In this document: piece by piece, positions 49,074 through 63,148 of the stretch | Layout of the letters: every line of letters starts with the position of its first letter | How positions within the stretch are numbered: position 1 is the stretch's first letter | Assembly: GCA_019321725.1 (NCBI GenBank) | Contig: CM033120.1 | Coordinates: 558,001 to 622,000, forward strand | From: Paulownia fortunei | Taxonomy: Eukaryota > Streptophyta > Magnoliopsida > Lamiales > Paulowniaceae | Direction of reading: 5' to 3' | DNA: 64,000 nt | Notes under the pieces: generated by a model | Told to the model about the DNA's origin: nothing | Database searches by the model: none | What the model saw: only the letters and a program-made list of their open reading frames with translations | Program-made: the position numbers and the translations under genes

Positions 49074-52057
49074 CATGTGTATGTACTTGCTTTCCCATGG
49101 ATTTTCATCCCACACGTTCTAGTCAAATATCTCCGTTAAATACTGGCTGAAGCCATCGATTGATTCAGGTGGAAGATTGGTTGTATACTGATGGTGAAGA
49201 TGCTTCTGCCACTGAATTTCAAGAACGCCTAGACATGTTGAAAGCTATTGGTGATCCCATATTCTTTAGGTTTGTCCCTACAGTTAATTTAAATAGATTA
49301 GTAAAGTTATTACATGTTGGAAAGTGGCTCTTACATGTTATTTGTTATAGATATAATGAACTCACTGCACGGCCAGCTGCATCTGAACATGCACAGAGAT
49401 ACCTTACAGAATTACAACAGGTAAATTAGTTTCATTCCATAATCAATAGTTTCTAATGTATAAAGTTTTTGCTTACACAGCTGGAAGATGTATTTTTGTG
49501 ATAAAGTGATGGAAAGGAAAAAGTAGATGTATTTTCTGCTTTGGTTTGAATGAATACAAAGTTCCGAGAAGAATATTTTTATCCAATGATTTAGTTTGGC
49601 GATGATATGGTTTCTTTGTTTGTTACATGCAAAAGCATTTTTGTATATGAACTATGTGGACCGAAGAAGGTCAAATATTAAATTTCATAGGTCTTGGAGA
49701 AGGACTTTTGTTTAGTCAACCAAAGTGCTGATTTTTCATGGGAAGTTTACATTTCATTTGCTTGATCAACTTCTTTACATTTTTTCACAAAACACAGCAC
49801 AATAAACAGTGACAATTTTGTTGAGATTTAACTGTATATTACTGAAAAACTAATGCTGAAAAGTAGAAGTGCTTTTGTTTTGAATTTTGGACACATGCTT
49901 GGACTTACATGACCAGGTTTGTCACTAACTTCTTGTTTCTGTCACCCAAATCTTTAGATTGTGCAAGGATGGGAAAAAGACAAATCTTGGCTGCCAAGAG
50001 AGAGAATAGACGAGGTTCTCTTAATTTCTTATCTCAAAAAGCATCCATACATATTGGGCAGGCACACACTGACTGAATATAAATTTGGCATTTATCTTAA
50101 GAAATAAAAATTTAGACATCAATTTGAAATCTGTGGTTTTCTAGGTCGTACGTGGAGCTGAAAAGTTGAAGAAGTGGTTAAGTGACAAGGAGGCTGAGCA
50201 GAAGAAGTAAGCTTTATATTTTTTCCATAACATGAGTCTTTTACTTTGACTTCTCCGCAATCATATTTGGTTTTTGGATGTATTTGGTTTCTGGATGTAT
50301 TTGGTTTCTTTTTTTTGGTCTTTCTGTTTCCATGACGTTCTTGGAAAACAATATGGTTTACTTGAATACCTTGTTCTATTCCAGCCATTATAGTACATGT
50401 AATTATTCTTTTGGTCTGATAAGTTCAAAACCTTCTTTTCTCTTTAAAGAAAATATTGGTTTCTTCCTAATATAATGGCCCTTTCGGGGTTCAAAATTTT
50501 ATTTTTTTTAGTGAGAGAATGTTGTTTGTTGTTCTTTCTTCTTCTGCTATTTGATTCTGGTGTGGTGTATGAAAATAAATTTGAGCAGAGCTCCTTTATT
50601 TGACAAAAAAATTGAAATAATTATTTATTTTTGGTTTAAACCATTTATTTGAATGTTTTCCTTATTTTTGTTTGTCAAATAAGGTTTGTCCCCTTTTCTT
50701 CTTTTGTTAATGATATAACAAAATGTTATATTCATATAGTAATAAAACAATTTTGGGGATACTTGGTGATTTTGGCAAAAATAAAGGGAAGTGCTTAAAA
50801 ATTATTTTGAGATCCATTATGTAAGGTATAATTTCTTTGACTCCAAATTGATCTGCAGTGACAACAGACCAATAGGAACAAGGAGATACAATGTCTCCAA
50901 ATTTATGATGTAACGATGAGGACTAAATTTGACACATAAGTAACACAGTTGGGCTTCGTGGTTAAGGTATCATGCATTAACAAGCTACTATCTGGAGTTA
51001 GGGTTCTTGAAGAGAGAGTATCAGCAGGTTTTTGGGGGTAGCTCATTAATTCAGTTTGGCTGGACATTGTTAGTGCCTAGATAGTAGTTAGGTCACATGG
51101 ACAGGGTTTGGTAAAGAAATGATGCCTGCTTATAGTATATCACATGGCGAGTTGCTTGTACCAACCTTTATGTATGTATGGCAAGTTGCTTGATGGACTA
51201 ACCTTTGACTGTGCAAACTGATAGGCTGGTCGGCATATATCATTCATTGAGTTGTATAATTAGTTGCAAATTTTTAATTTTGAACTTGTTTTTCTTCTGG
51301 ATTATTCTACTGTTTAAAACTTTTTCCATGTACGAAGTCGTTAATGTCACCTCCAACAGGACTTCTGGATTTAGCAAACCAGCATTCACATCTGATGAAG
51401 TCTATGGGAAGGTTTTAGATCTCCAGGACAAGGTATTTATCTGTATTTTGTTCTTATGTATGCATATAGACATAATACATGCATATGGTGCAGTCACTGA
51501 GCATTTTAAGACATGAATTATCTTAGTGGTGCATGTTTGTTATTTTATTTTCTAGCCAATCATGTTGGAGATGAAGCCTATTAGGATTTGAATTGTAGCT
51601 GCTGAATAGTTGTAATAGAAAAGTTTTTGGGAAGTCAATGTTTACTATTCAGATCCGAATCTTCAAGGATATATATTTTGATTAAAATACATGCAGAAGT
51701 ATAACATATAAAAGCGTTGACCTAACTAACAAGGTTTATAATTGGGAGTAAAAAAGTCATGACCAGCAGTTGCATGTATAGCATGATTCACTAATTATGG
51801 AAGTTTTGTTGAGTTATTCATTGATGTTTATTCATGGTCATGTTCATGTGTAGGTTGCAAGTGTGAACAGAATCCCCAAGCCAAAGCCAAAAGTTGAGAA
51901 ACCTGCCAAGGTGGAAACCGAGAGTGTTGGTGATAAAGCAAATACCACGGACTCTGCATCTGAGGAGACATCTTCAGAAGACCACACCACCAGCGATTCA
52001 GACAATGTCGCTAATGACAAGGCAGATGCTGAGTCCAAGGCTCATGATGAGTTGTAA
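44211..52057 (+). CDS. HSP70-17: ER-lumen HSP70 of the GRP170/HYOU1 class (894 aa, 14 exons)
   Basis: This large HSP70-like chaperone of the ER lumen would act with BiP as holdase and nucleotide exchange factor in glycoprotein folding. Exons: 44211-44981, 45438-45670, 46840-46999, 47317-47562, 47637-47773, 47866-48202, 48286-48447, 48922-48993, 49169-49269, 49351-49420, 49958-50014, 50145-50206, 51360-51432, 51854-52057. They total 2685 bases. A signal peptide (residues 1 to about 27, hydrophobic LLLLSLFLL) precedes the ATPase domain, which has the first phosphate loop IDLGSEWMKVAVV at residue 30, then VVFYDMGASSTYAALV, and VELIGGATRVPKLQ. The substrate-binding part has a long acidic, Ser/Asn-rich loop with several N-glycosylation sequons (NVT, NST, NIT, NAS). 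The helical C-terminus ends in HDEL, the ER retrieval signal. Length fits Arabidopsis HSP70-17 (867). Confidence 0.95.
46082..46107. repeat. (CTA)n microsatellite in GRP170 intron 2
   Basis: About eight CTA triplets, intronic, followed by a pyrimidine-rich stretch. Confidence 0.85.
48997..49070 (+). repeat. (CT)n(GT)n microsatellite at the exon 8 donor of GRP170
   Basis: The tract starts four bases after the exon 8 boundary (48993; intron begins GTTTGC). About 16 CT repeats pass into about 20 GT repeats. The adjoining donor is weak (GTTTGC), and GT repeats offer many alternative GT dinucleotides. Confidence 0.9.
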
Positions 52058-53112
52058 TAATCATTTAGGGACATACAAATCCGAAGCTGACAATGCTCTT
52101 GCACTACAATGACAGATATAAATGGCACTGATAATTAGAGGTACAAATCTGATATGGTTAGAAAGCATAGAGTTGAGCCCAGTTTTTTATGGTCGGCTAT
52201 TTCTTGCGATCCCTGGAATTGTTAATCTCCGGCCAGCTTGGGTTCAAAGACTACTTAGGCCATTATGCTTTTGCTATTTCTGATCCATCTACTTGTAATA
52301 TTAAACCCACATAGAATTATTGATGGGCATATCATTTATGAGCCATTTTGGCTATTGAAAGAATTTTGTTTGGCTCGTTCTAGTGTACACAAACAAATGT
52401 GATAATCTATGACTGTAAGGTAGTAGTATATTACCGTTCTTGGGAATGATCCAACTCGGTGGAAATCTTTGAAAGAAATTTCAGATAACACGAATTCGAA
52501 TGGACTTGGATTTCTATTATGCTCTTTTTTTTCTTTTTATTCATGCTTTGGATGAGGTGCTGAGATGATTAAAAATATTCAATTTTTTATTTTTAGCAGC
52601 TACCACTATCAGTATTCAAATTTTGAGCTTTGAGTAGACATGGTATTACTGGAGCTTGCATAAAAAAAAAAAAGAATTTGTATGGTGCAATACCAGTACT
52701 CTTAGGCAATAAGCAGCTATGGCACATTATACGTAGAAAGTAACAATTTTAGTACATTCTTCAAAAACTAAAGACTGAATGCTGAACACTCAGCATAAAC
52801 ATAGTAATTTTCCTGCAAGTAAAGTAACCTTCCGTCGTTGTAATCATTTGCTGTGTCAGGAAATAAGTACATTGTACGTGCATTCTTCAAGTTACATGTA
52901 GTTTGTGATATTAGTGAATATCTACAAGAAATTACTAACCATAACGATTTGCATGTAACTATGTATCACTTACTACTACTAATCTAATCGAAACTAGAAC
53001 AAAATGTACCCTTGGTGAGGGAAGCTGCATTATGGTGCAAAAACCACTAAGTCCTTGAGAATAACTCTCCTGTTTTTGTCAGAAATCTCAGTGACTCTGA
53101 CAAGCAAAACAA
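52058..53112. other. Convergent spacer: GRP170 and epimerase 3' ends
   Basis: About 1 kb between two convergent stop codons. The GRP170 3' UTR probably ends near 52300-52450. No other gene was seen. Confidence 0.5.
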
Positions 53113-56100
53113 TTAACTATCGTAACCGTTTATGTGTGCCTTCTGCCATCTCCATGCTATGGTCAAACTTTCTTCAAGATTTGTGTATCTGGCTGTCCAG
53201 TTGAGTTCATTCCTAATCTTGGAAGGATCACTGTAAACTTCAGCATAATCCCCTGGGCGTCGGCTAAGGTAATCCACCTTTATGTCCACACCGGTTGCCT
53301 TCTTACAGGCCTCCACAAATTCATTTACTGAGCTACCTGCAATTGGAATGATCACAAAGAATAAAACCAATGTAAGTATAATAGGGACATTTAAATCAAT
53401 CTTGTCAGCATATAAAAACGGGAAAGAGTTATCGACCTTTTCCCGTTCCAACATTGTAGATGCCAACTTTTCCAGGTGTCGCATGGGCTAAAGCTTTCAC
53501 ATGCGCATCTATCAAATCAGTGACATCAATGTAGTCTCTTACACAAGTTCCATCTGGAGTCTTATAATCAGTTCCTCTTATCTGCAATGATAAGAATAAT
53601 GAGGACCTTGTTTTTGTAACCTCTACTCCAAGCTTAACTAAGGAAATTTGAAGTTGGTCTCTGGAAATCTTTTACATCTGTGACATTCTTGGTCCTACCT
53701 TGCAAATCTTAACAAGTCCATACTTTCAAAAGAGTTGCAATAGGTAGTTGATCACATTTTCCCTATTCACCTATTTCTCTCTCTCTCTTCATTTTTTTTT
53801 CTTGTTGGGGAAGGACAAAAGGGTCCTGCACGCCTAAAGAATGAGAACTTTCATCAATAGCATACAAGCATTTAGCCCTCGAGTGTTATCATGGTTGCTA
53901 ATATATTTCCTGTATGAGTTGTACATGAGGTACTTATGCTATGAAAACACATACTATATTTGCCCTTAGATACATCATTCACACTTGTACTTATGGATGA
54001 CGTGCACTTGCACATCAATTATTCACCTAATTAAACAAATGACATCTCACAAAGCTGTTGATAGTCACAAGAAATGTACCTTTAGCCCTGGAATTATTCC
54101 TCTGGCTGCATCAAAACAAGCTCCCGATATTCTTCCTTGTTCTCGCAGTTCTGGTCGTGGAGCTTCTCCCAGCCTTCCCTCAGGGTCTGAGCCAATCACA
54201 TTAAAGTACCTGGTCACAAGATCATGACATGTGTAAGTTACTCTAATTATCATTATTTGCGTCAAAAATCTGTGTTATCATGATTTGTGTTGTAAGGAGT
54301 TAGCATTGTTAAACATTTGTGCTGTGACAAGTTAAAAGCTTTTATGCAAGTGCAGTGATTAATTGCACACAATTTCCTGTAAGAAAATGCGGAATCATTT
54401 GTAAAGGATACAATTTTGCAACTGTAATAGTTACTACTTCAGGATATGGCGCAGATATTTTAGTCCACTTGAATTACAAGTTCATGCTAAACACATGCAT
54501 ATGTTAATTGATCCTTTCCAAGAAATTCTCCTTTTTTAGCAGAGAGAGAAAAGTACAAACCTTAAGATCATGACAGCCATGTCTGATGTCTTTGAGAAGT
54601 CAATTATTATATCTTCTGCCATTTTCTTGGCTTTGCCATATGGATTGATGGGGGCCTGAAAATTATAAGTTACAAAATCAAGATACCATATTATATGAAG
54701 AGCAACAAATTATCCTTCAGTCGTTAAGCGGTCAATTAACATTACTTTGTGGCAGCAGAGGGAAAACTAATTCCAAGTTTGCAACTTGAGGAAAGTGATC
54801 AAAATGTGAAGATTGAAAAGAAATTAATTGCAATTTCTGGTCACTAACTTGAGGGGTGTTTTCTGTAATTGGCATCTTGTCAGGCTCTCCATATGTTGCA
54901 CAAGTACTTGAATAGATCAATGTTTTAACACTGTGTGCTGCCATTGCCTTCACAATTAACAAGGTATTTGATGTAATATTGTGATAATACCTGCATAGAC
55001 AGAGAATGCAGGTATAAGAAAACATATGCAATGACCAATGCCTCGATAATCGGAACAATGATAGAAACTTACCGATTTCAGAAGGTTAGATAACATCTTT
55101 ATTCTAATTCAGAGACAAATGATTAACTCTACATCATTTAAAGAATCGAGCAGACAAAGAAAGAGAGACGTTTACTTCAGTAACGTATCAGTCAGATGGA
55201 AAGACAATCATAACAAACAATACTAATGTAATACCAATTTGACTTCAAAAATAAATCTGGACATATCATAATTCTGTAAAATGCATAGTCAAAAGAGGAG
55301 TGGGGTGTCAATAAAGGAGACATCTATATTAACTATTTATTTTGTACCTTCTAAGTAATAATGATTTTATTCTTGAAACTGTAATGAAATGTGACTGGGC
55401 ATTTGGATGTCAAAGGGAGTTAAATACCTTAGCGGTTCAGCTGTACTTTCACCAACATAAGCAACAGCGGCAAAATGCATAACAGCATCAAAAGCATTCT
55501 CAGAAAATATTTTGTTTACCTGATGTAAAAGCTAAGGAAGAATTTTTCAAAGCAATGTTACTTAATAAAGAGCAAATCAGTTGACAAGGAAAAGAAAGTG
55601 AATAGGGAATAAAAGGTGATAAAGCAAAGCATGGAGAAACTGTAAAGGATACAGCTGCTGCATCTCCTAGATCAGCATATATAAATTGAAGTCTCCCAGG
55701 CTCTGGATAAAGTTTTTGGAGAATTTTAACAGCTCCCATGTTCCCACGAGAAAGGTTGTCCTGTCAAAAGATGAACAGAGAATATCTTCTAAGAATATAG
55801 AGAAAAGTTTCACATCCACACACAATCAACTTATACCAAGCATGAAATGACACTGTTATGTATGAAAAGGACATACCACAATAGTTACGCGGTATGAATC
55901 TTTCAGAAGTCGAAGAACAGCATGAGAACCAATGTAGCCTGCACCTCCAGTCACTAAGACATGGGTTATGCCAGGCTCATGCTGGGAAAACTGAAGATGC
56001 ACCGGCAAAGAACAATAAGATACAAGTGAGAAACAGAATAAGACGCTTCAAATAAATTGCCGCACTCACACAGAATTTTTGATTTGCAGTTATGTATCTT

Positions 56101-56648
56101 TTCATTAATCGGAAAACAGTTATTGTTGTAGGAAGAAAGAGAATTTCTCAGTTATGATTAAGAAGTACTTAAACTAAAACGTCCGAATGGTACCAGAAAT
56201 ACAAAACATCACAGATTAATGTACTGGAAAGCTAATGACATTATTCTAATGTAATTTAAATCAATCAAATTAATGCTTTTGTGGCGTGTCCACAAAAAAA
56301 ATATCAAGAATATTCATAGTATAGTCCTTCTACATTTAGAGCATGTCTAGACTCAGTGGTGGCTGCTGCCCTCATGCAGCAAACGCTCTGCTGTGCCATG
56401 ATCCAAATTGAGTCCACAAGCAACTCATATTGTATCTATATTGAATTATAGAAAACAAAAAACTAAATGCAGACTTTTGGTTTACAATGTGAATCACAAG
56501 GTACCTTGGTAGACCCACTAATACCAGGTGGAGAGCCACTAATACCAGGTGGCCGATTAAGCATGAAAATAAAAAGTGCAGTGACGCCAGCAGCCAAGAG
56601 AATTTTCCTAGTGAAGTCGCTCCTTCGCTTGCTCTCTATGAAATCCAT
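53113..56648 (-). CDS. UDP-arabinose 4-epimerase, MUR4/UXE type (397 aa, 9 coding exons)
   Basis: This Golgi enzyme interconverts UDP-xylose and UDP-arabinopyranose for cell-wall polysaccharides. Coding exons: 56648-56505, 55990-55877, 55760-55653, 55519-55428, 54990-54849, 54655-54561, 54209-54080, 53581-53437, 53336-53113. They total 1194 bases. A short cytosolic N-terminus and one membrane anchor (residues about 16-31, [15 protein letters not shown]) precede the short-chain dehydrogenase fold. That fold has NAD motif [10 protein letters not shown] (residues 62-71), SSTCATYG, and catalytic Y206-x3-K210 in [22 protein letters not shown], typical of the UDP-Gal/UDP-Ara epimerase family, follows. 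The stem repeats PPGISGS. The N-terminus is shorter than Arabidopsis MUR4 (419). The start at 56648 is supported by an in-frame TAA when the upstream leader exon (57873-57789) is joined, with acceptor at 56651. Confidence 0.92.
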
Positions 56649-57788
56649 CCCTGGAAGTCAATTATGATTCTTGAGTATTTCATCAGGAGTTATAAGGACA
56701 TAAACTTAAGATACACAATATATATTCCTGCAGTGTTCTGATTTTCAGTGATCATCTCTCTTTATATTGTTTGTGGAATAAGTGGTCTTCTATCTTCTTT
56801 ATGGGCAAAGACACATTGCTGGAATAAAGAGATTCATGCTTGAATTTTCTACTCTTGGTTCTTTTTCCTTCTTATCGATATATTATTATTGAATAAGAGG
56901 GAAAAAAAAAAGACCCTTTTCTCTTCTCCGCTCTAGAAATGGGAAAAAAACTCGTTAAAAGTTGTTTCATAGCCAAAGAAGCATAAACTGGTATCCTTCA
57001 CATTGTAAGAGACCCTGATCTTTCATCACAGACCTACTGATGCTATTGAGTGAAATTAGCATTTAATAGGGCCATTGTTCTCCGTGTATTCTAATGGCTG
57101 CGAGCTTACTTTGGTGCGCTTCTAGAGCTAGATAATGTTCATGAAATAAAATTTTCATCCTCCATGCTTGCACTGATCAGACGAAGTCACACAGTTATTT
57201 AGACTTAGTCACAAATTTGTTGTGGTTCTTCGATTATTTCAGATGTTTTAGTTTTCATCTCATGGAAAACCAGACAAAGTTCATAGGATTAACAGGCAAC
57301 CAAGAACTTCATCAGAAAAGAGAAACCATCCAAAGGCCAAAAAAGCAGCCATTAAAAGGAAACATCAGCTAGAATATATTCATCTCTGTTTCATTCAGCT
57401 GTAATCATAGCCAGATAAAGAAAGGAACAAATGGTGACACCATAACAAGAACTCTTTGAAATCCAAGATTGTGTTCTATTTTTTCTCAGATAAATGAATT
57501 TGAAATCAATTAATTCCCATCTCTTAAACTTTTGTTCATGAAAGCCCTACCATTTGTTCATGAAAGTCATACTATAAAGCACAAGCCTCAATCTCTGTTT
57601 CCACCATTTTCCAACAATTTCTTTATACGTAAAACATTCTAAAGATCTATTCTACACCAATCAGTTAATCGTGAATACTTACTGTTGGCTATGACAAATT
57701 TTCTGTAGGCAACAATTATGCAACTGATTAGAAGTCTTAAAAGACTTGCAAAATTCCAACATCAAGCAGGCAAGAAATTCATTTTTAC

Positions 57789-57873
57789 CTTAAATAAAAG
57801 TAGGAAGCTTCAAATCAATAAAGCTGCAGCAGACAAGTTTCTTCCTATTATCAATCAATGAGTTGCCCCGTCA
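57789..57873 (-). other. Probable 5' UTR exon of the epimerase gene
   Basis: It is bounded by a TTTTACAG acceptor and an AAG|GTAAAAAT donor, contains no AUG, and joins cleanly to the first coding exon (56650). A further leader exon probably ends at the donor CAG|GTACTA at 58750. The introns between are non-coding. Confidence 0.45.
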
Positions 57874-58800
57874 CTGTAAAAGGAACAGGACAGTTTGTCA
57901 GCATTAACGATCACGAAGAATCTCGAATGTTGCTATCCTATCATCCATTCAATATCATCTTAGAGGAAAGAACTTGAAGATCCAGGCAACAAAAAATCCT
58001 CCAATCCTCTATTTAACTGTGTCAGAATACCATATTATAAAAACTAATTCATCAACAACACAAATACACATATATATGCATAGCGATGACCAATAATCTG
58101 AGTATACAGTGTTACATAAAACAGGGATATGCAAATTCAGTAATATCATGTTAGCAATTTAAGAAATCAAATCCTCACATGATCTAATTTTATGAAAATC
58201 TTTTCTTCCCCTAAATATCATACACTTTCCACTTATTTCAAGGTAACAAACCTTGCCAACTGAGAAATGAAAACTTGAAATTGGGAGGGGGCCTGACACA
58301 AGGTGACCCTTTTCGGAGAAATGGATGAAATATAACAGGACAGAATCAAAAGCCAAACATGATGGCCCTATAACATTAATCCAATAAAACAGAGTATCCA
58401 AGCAAAAAACTAAAGTTTGCCAATATCACCAATCTTCTTTGATAAAAATCACACACATATCAAATATCATACTCAAGAATTCAACTTTTTAACATTCAAT
58501 TCCATCCCATCCCAAAAACCAACCCCAGATCACCATTAAAAAAGACTCCAAATGACCACGCAATCAGATACTATAAGAAGAGAAACTGATAGTACAAAGC
58601 ATTAATACCAAAACTAACTTCTTTGAAGATTTTCATGAAAAGGGTAGTAATAAGAGAAAAAAGGCTGAATATCTTGAATGAATAATCACTTGCCAGAAAT
58701 TAGAAGAAAAAAGAAGAAGAATATTGAATGAAGAATAAATGAGTAGTACCTGAACTTGATATGTAGAAAGAAGACCAAAAGACAGACACCAACAATAATG

Positions 58801-61533
58801 AAAGTTTAAATGTCAAAAGGGCTGCAAGAAACGGAAAATATGAAAGTATATACATATATATACATATATATACACATATATTTATGTGTGTATATATGTG
58901 TGCGCGTGAAGAAGGGGTCAATGAGAAAGAATGTGAGAAAATCAGAACATAGTAGTGGAAGAAAAGTGGACCATTTTTTCATGAGTATAACAAAGCCATG
59001 AAATGAGGAGATAACATATATTAACACGCAAATCATTGCCATGAAAAAACAATGAACCATGCATTGATATTTAGTGTGTGTGTAAGAGAGAGACAGAGTG
59101 TTGGACATAGTCCAAATCTTGTTTGGGGAAGAGGAGGTAGGCAAGAAGTGATCTTGGAATTGATTTTTTTTTTTTTTTCCTCTTTACTTCTTTTTAATTT
59201 TTTTTTTTTTACCGATGTTTTTAAAGATTTATATATGTTAACCAAAATGGTGGAGAATGAATTATTCTTTTCTATTTAAAGATTTATCATATAAATGATA
59301 GGATAATGTAGAAATTTAATTACGTCTAATTAAGGCAAATTTTCTTCAATGCTAACAAATAAATAAATTTTTTGAGTGTCAATGCGTCAAATCGATTTAC
59401 ATATCAATGATACCCTTTCTCTATATAAGTATATTTGGGACTTTGTCATTTTGACAACCTCGTAATTCTCTATATATATATTCATGATGTAATAATGTCA
59501 CAGTATAATCAAATTATTTGCTTCCATATATTAATGAGAGTCCACAATGAAGATAGAAAAAAGAAAGAAAAAACTACTAAAAATTCTTTAAAATAAATTT
59601 TTACATCGGAAAAATTCATTAAAATCTTATTTATCCAAAAAAAAACTCATTCCACTAACTTTTTATTCGGAAAAGCCCAACTGTTAACTTTTACGCTTAC
59701 ACCTTTAAAATTTAATGATTTTTGGATTAGATTACCCTTCTTAGATTAAGAAATTAATGAATTCAATTTTTTTTTTATGAAAAGGATTTTATTTGGGTTG
59801 TTCAAATTGAATTAATGTATCGATTATGATTCTGATTTTAAATTTTGAATTTTTGGTATCACCTCAAAAAAAAAAAAATCATTTTTAAGTTAAATAACAT
59901 GGTACTATTAAGTTCATAAAAATTTATTTTTTGTATTCTTCAAGTAAAATAATTTAATATTTAACATGCAAAAAATAAAATAAAATAAAATAAAATCATC
60001 ACTACACAGTTAATTTTTTTTTAAATTCAAAAATCTTTATAAAAAGAACTGACTTCATAAATTTCTTAATGTAGCCCCAGGGCAATTTGATCCAAAAATT
60101 GAAAAAAAATAAAAAGTATAGTGTTATTATAAAAGGTAACAGTTGGATTCTTTTTTATTAAAAAGTTGGTGGAATGGATTTTTTAGATTAAAGATAATTT
60201 CAAAAGTTTTATGAATATATACAAAAAAAAATTAGAGTGTTTTCATTAATTTTGATTAACAATAAATCGTAACATTACCTTAAAATTGAATATGAATGGA
60301 TATTAATTTTTAAAGATTAATGATAATCAAAATTTACATTCTAGTAGTGAAAATATATGCATGAGTTGAATCAATTGGATTATGACTCTAATTGAAATAA
60401 TATAAAAATGAGTATTATATTGCATTATTTATAGAAAAAAAAAAGTATAATAAATTTCATATCAAGTGATTGAGACCATTTATTTGAAAAGTCTACCCCA
60501 AATTTTCCAAAGTAGAAGTCCAAAATTTGCACCTACTACTTTATGTTTTGAAGACGACAATTATCACTTTTATTAATATTATTTTTGTGATGAAGAAAAG
60601 AGAAATTCAAATTTAGATATGATTTAATCGTATTTAACCAATCATATAGTATGTGTAATTGGACGTGCTTTGTACTTCGTCAAAAAAAATTAGAGTGCGA
60701 ATTAATTACATGGTAAATATAAATTCATTTTTTTCTATAATTAATTTCATTGCAACCAAATTATGTGCAAGATTAGATATTTTTGATTTAGTTCACCTAA
60801 AGACTTTTTGGAGCAAAAAATCCATCAAACCCCTCTCTTGAAATGGCAACACGTCCAGTTTGAGCTGAGTTTGTTTGAATTAGATTGATAAACTTGACCT
60901 TCTTTATAATTTTAAAAAATATAAATATATTTTTTAAAAATAATAATATTAAATTTTTTTTAAAAATATCATATAAATATATGTAATAATTTTTTTAGAA
61001 AAAAAATTAAATGGGTTGAGTCGAGTTTGAAAATAAATGACTCAAAACCCAATTTAGACTCATTTATACTATTAAAATTTATCTTAAATAAGGCCGATTT
61101 GAAATAGGTCTGATTTTGAACCACTCTATTATTATCCCTAATCTCGCGGCCACCTGCCTCACAAATATGAAAACATACTATCTCTATCTTAAATTTATAA
61201 ATTTTTTTAAATGTTCATAAAAAATTTAAAAAGCCATTTTAAAAAAATATTATCTCAATGAAAATAATAATATAAAATTATTAACTCTCAATTATCATTT
61301 TAAAAATAATACTATAAAAATATTCAAAATTTGTAATTTGTCTCATTACAAATAATAATTGTGTTAATAGAAAATGTTGACTTTCAATTGGGTTTATGAT
61401 AATTACGACAACGTGGAAACTTCTGCCAAACGTCTTCTCACCTCACTAAAATTATTTTATTTTTTTGCTCGTGGAGTTTGAATTTTGGTAGAAAACTGCG
61501 TATACATTTTAATATGGAACAATAAATGTACTG
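58801..61533. other. AT-rich spacer upstream of the epimerase gene
   Basis: No gene was found. There are TA/CA-rich simple sequence at 58850-58900, T homopolymers at 59160-59215, and weakly conserved AT-rich repeats. The epimerase promoter presumably lies in the first few hundred bases. Confidence 0.4.
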
Positions 61534-61690
61534 TTAGTGGAATTCTACGATTGAGGTGTTTCGAGTGATCACTATGGATTGAATTTTTTATACGCAAAAG
61601 TGTACACTTTTTGTTGGGAACCTGGGTATTGGTTGAAATATATCCTGCGATTTACCCCTTTTAGGTGTTAGGGGCAAGTGTTAGAATATA
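61534..61690 (+). mobile_element. Diverged copy of the 3' part of the 9.2-kb SINE-like segment
   Basis: It aligns with 9519-9680 throughout: CTGT(T/C)AGTGG, GAGGTGT(T/C)TCGAG(T/C)GATCACT, GCAAAAGTGTACA, TTGTTGGG(A/C)ACCT, and GATTTACCCC near the end. The tRNA-like head is absent. It is truncated at the 5' side, as is usual for retroposed copies. Confidence 0.7.
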
Positions 61691-63148
61691 ATTCACCAGA
61701 TCCATTATTAATTTAGAATTACAGGGGTGGATGATTTTTCACCGTTTACTCCTCTTAATTCAATGATATAATTGTACATTATTACCACTATTGATTACTT
61801 ATGGGCATAAGATTTTCTAAGCCCAATAATTTATTTAAAAATATTTTGTGACGTGGTCCACAGATGAACTCAATATAAAAAAGAAGTTAAAAAATTGTGG
61901 CGTGACTTAAAAATCAATAAAACGACAAAAATTGCAATATTTTTTAATGGTAAGTACAATCCGTTGCTATCATACAATGACATTTAAATAGAAACATTTA
62001 CTTAAAGTAATGATGTAGGTTTTGATATAGAAAAATTTACTTGAAATAAATGACCAAGAACTATATCCTTCTCTAAATAGGAAATCACTACCATTGCTAT
62101 CCATAGTTTCTATTTTTTTCTACATCTTGCCAAACAATTTATATACTTTTAGCCACAATTTTTGTCCCTTCCTCTAGGCTTGCCTAACTATTTATGACAG
62201 AGATGCGCATAGCTTCCAAGTAAAATATTTAAAAGAATGGGTACAACAATAGAAATCGACCATTCTGTTCTTGTATCTTATGAAGAAAAACAATGAACCA
62301 ACAGGGGGAACAAGAACAGAAACAAAAGGTAAACTATACTACAATGCAAAACAACTCCTCCACAGCTAGAAAGGAACTAATTTGCAAGCAGCCAGCCTCG
62401 TTGAGCACTGCAAGTTCTGTTATTGTTAATCTGTGTGGACATCAAATGCTCATAGAAAGATCAGAACCTACGAGACATTGCACATTTGGGGACAAGCACA
62501 GCCGCATCTTACGCGGGCGCTGGGGCGCACACACAGAAGGTACTAAGAGATCTGGATAGCCTGTAACGGTGGGCTGCTAGGGCCCAAAATATAACAAAGA
62601 AGAATGTTGGAAGTTATTACAAGTTTCCCCTTGATGAACAAGAATTTTCTTCTCATTTCCCCCAAAAGAGACTGTTCAGGAGGAAATGCAAGCAAGGGAG
62701 GAAACACCAGAATTGTCAGCATTCTCAATGGCTTACCTGTACATTCACCCTTACAGTTAAATGATTAATCCAGAGTTTACAGAAGACTGCTGTCAAATAA
62801 AGCTCTCCATAATAAAAAGTATTTAAAAGAGCTTTTGACATAATACACAGTTTTGTAAAATAGTATATTCATGAAAATACGCAGAGAAGAAACCCTTTCC
62901 TGAGGACTACAGAGGAGAGCTTGCAGGCAGGAGAGTGCGAGAGACAGGACACCATAGACATTGCATGACTCAAAAAGTAGAACTTTAGGCATTAAAATTC
63001 CGCCTAAAGTATACACAAGCCCATGCTTCTATCTTTGTGCCGTGACAAACATAAAAGCAGCAACATTAAAGGGAAACAGCCAAGGGAATGACCACTGGAG
63101 CAAAGCATTTACAATTCATAGCTTCTGTGCAATTTGTCGCCATCTCAG
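61691..63148. other. Spacer and PAT1 3' UTR
   Basis: No gene was found. The PAT1-type gene transcribed from the right probably has its 3' UTR in the last several hundred bases (to about 62600). The polyadenylation site was not determined. Confidence 0.4.

Noticed and set aside
48766..49115. Frames rich in HTHTHT or RERERE around 48.8-49.1 kb.
   Set aside because: They are translations of the CT/GT microsatellite.
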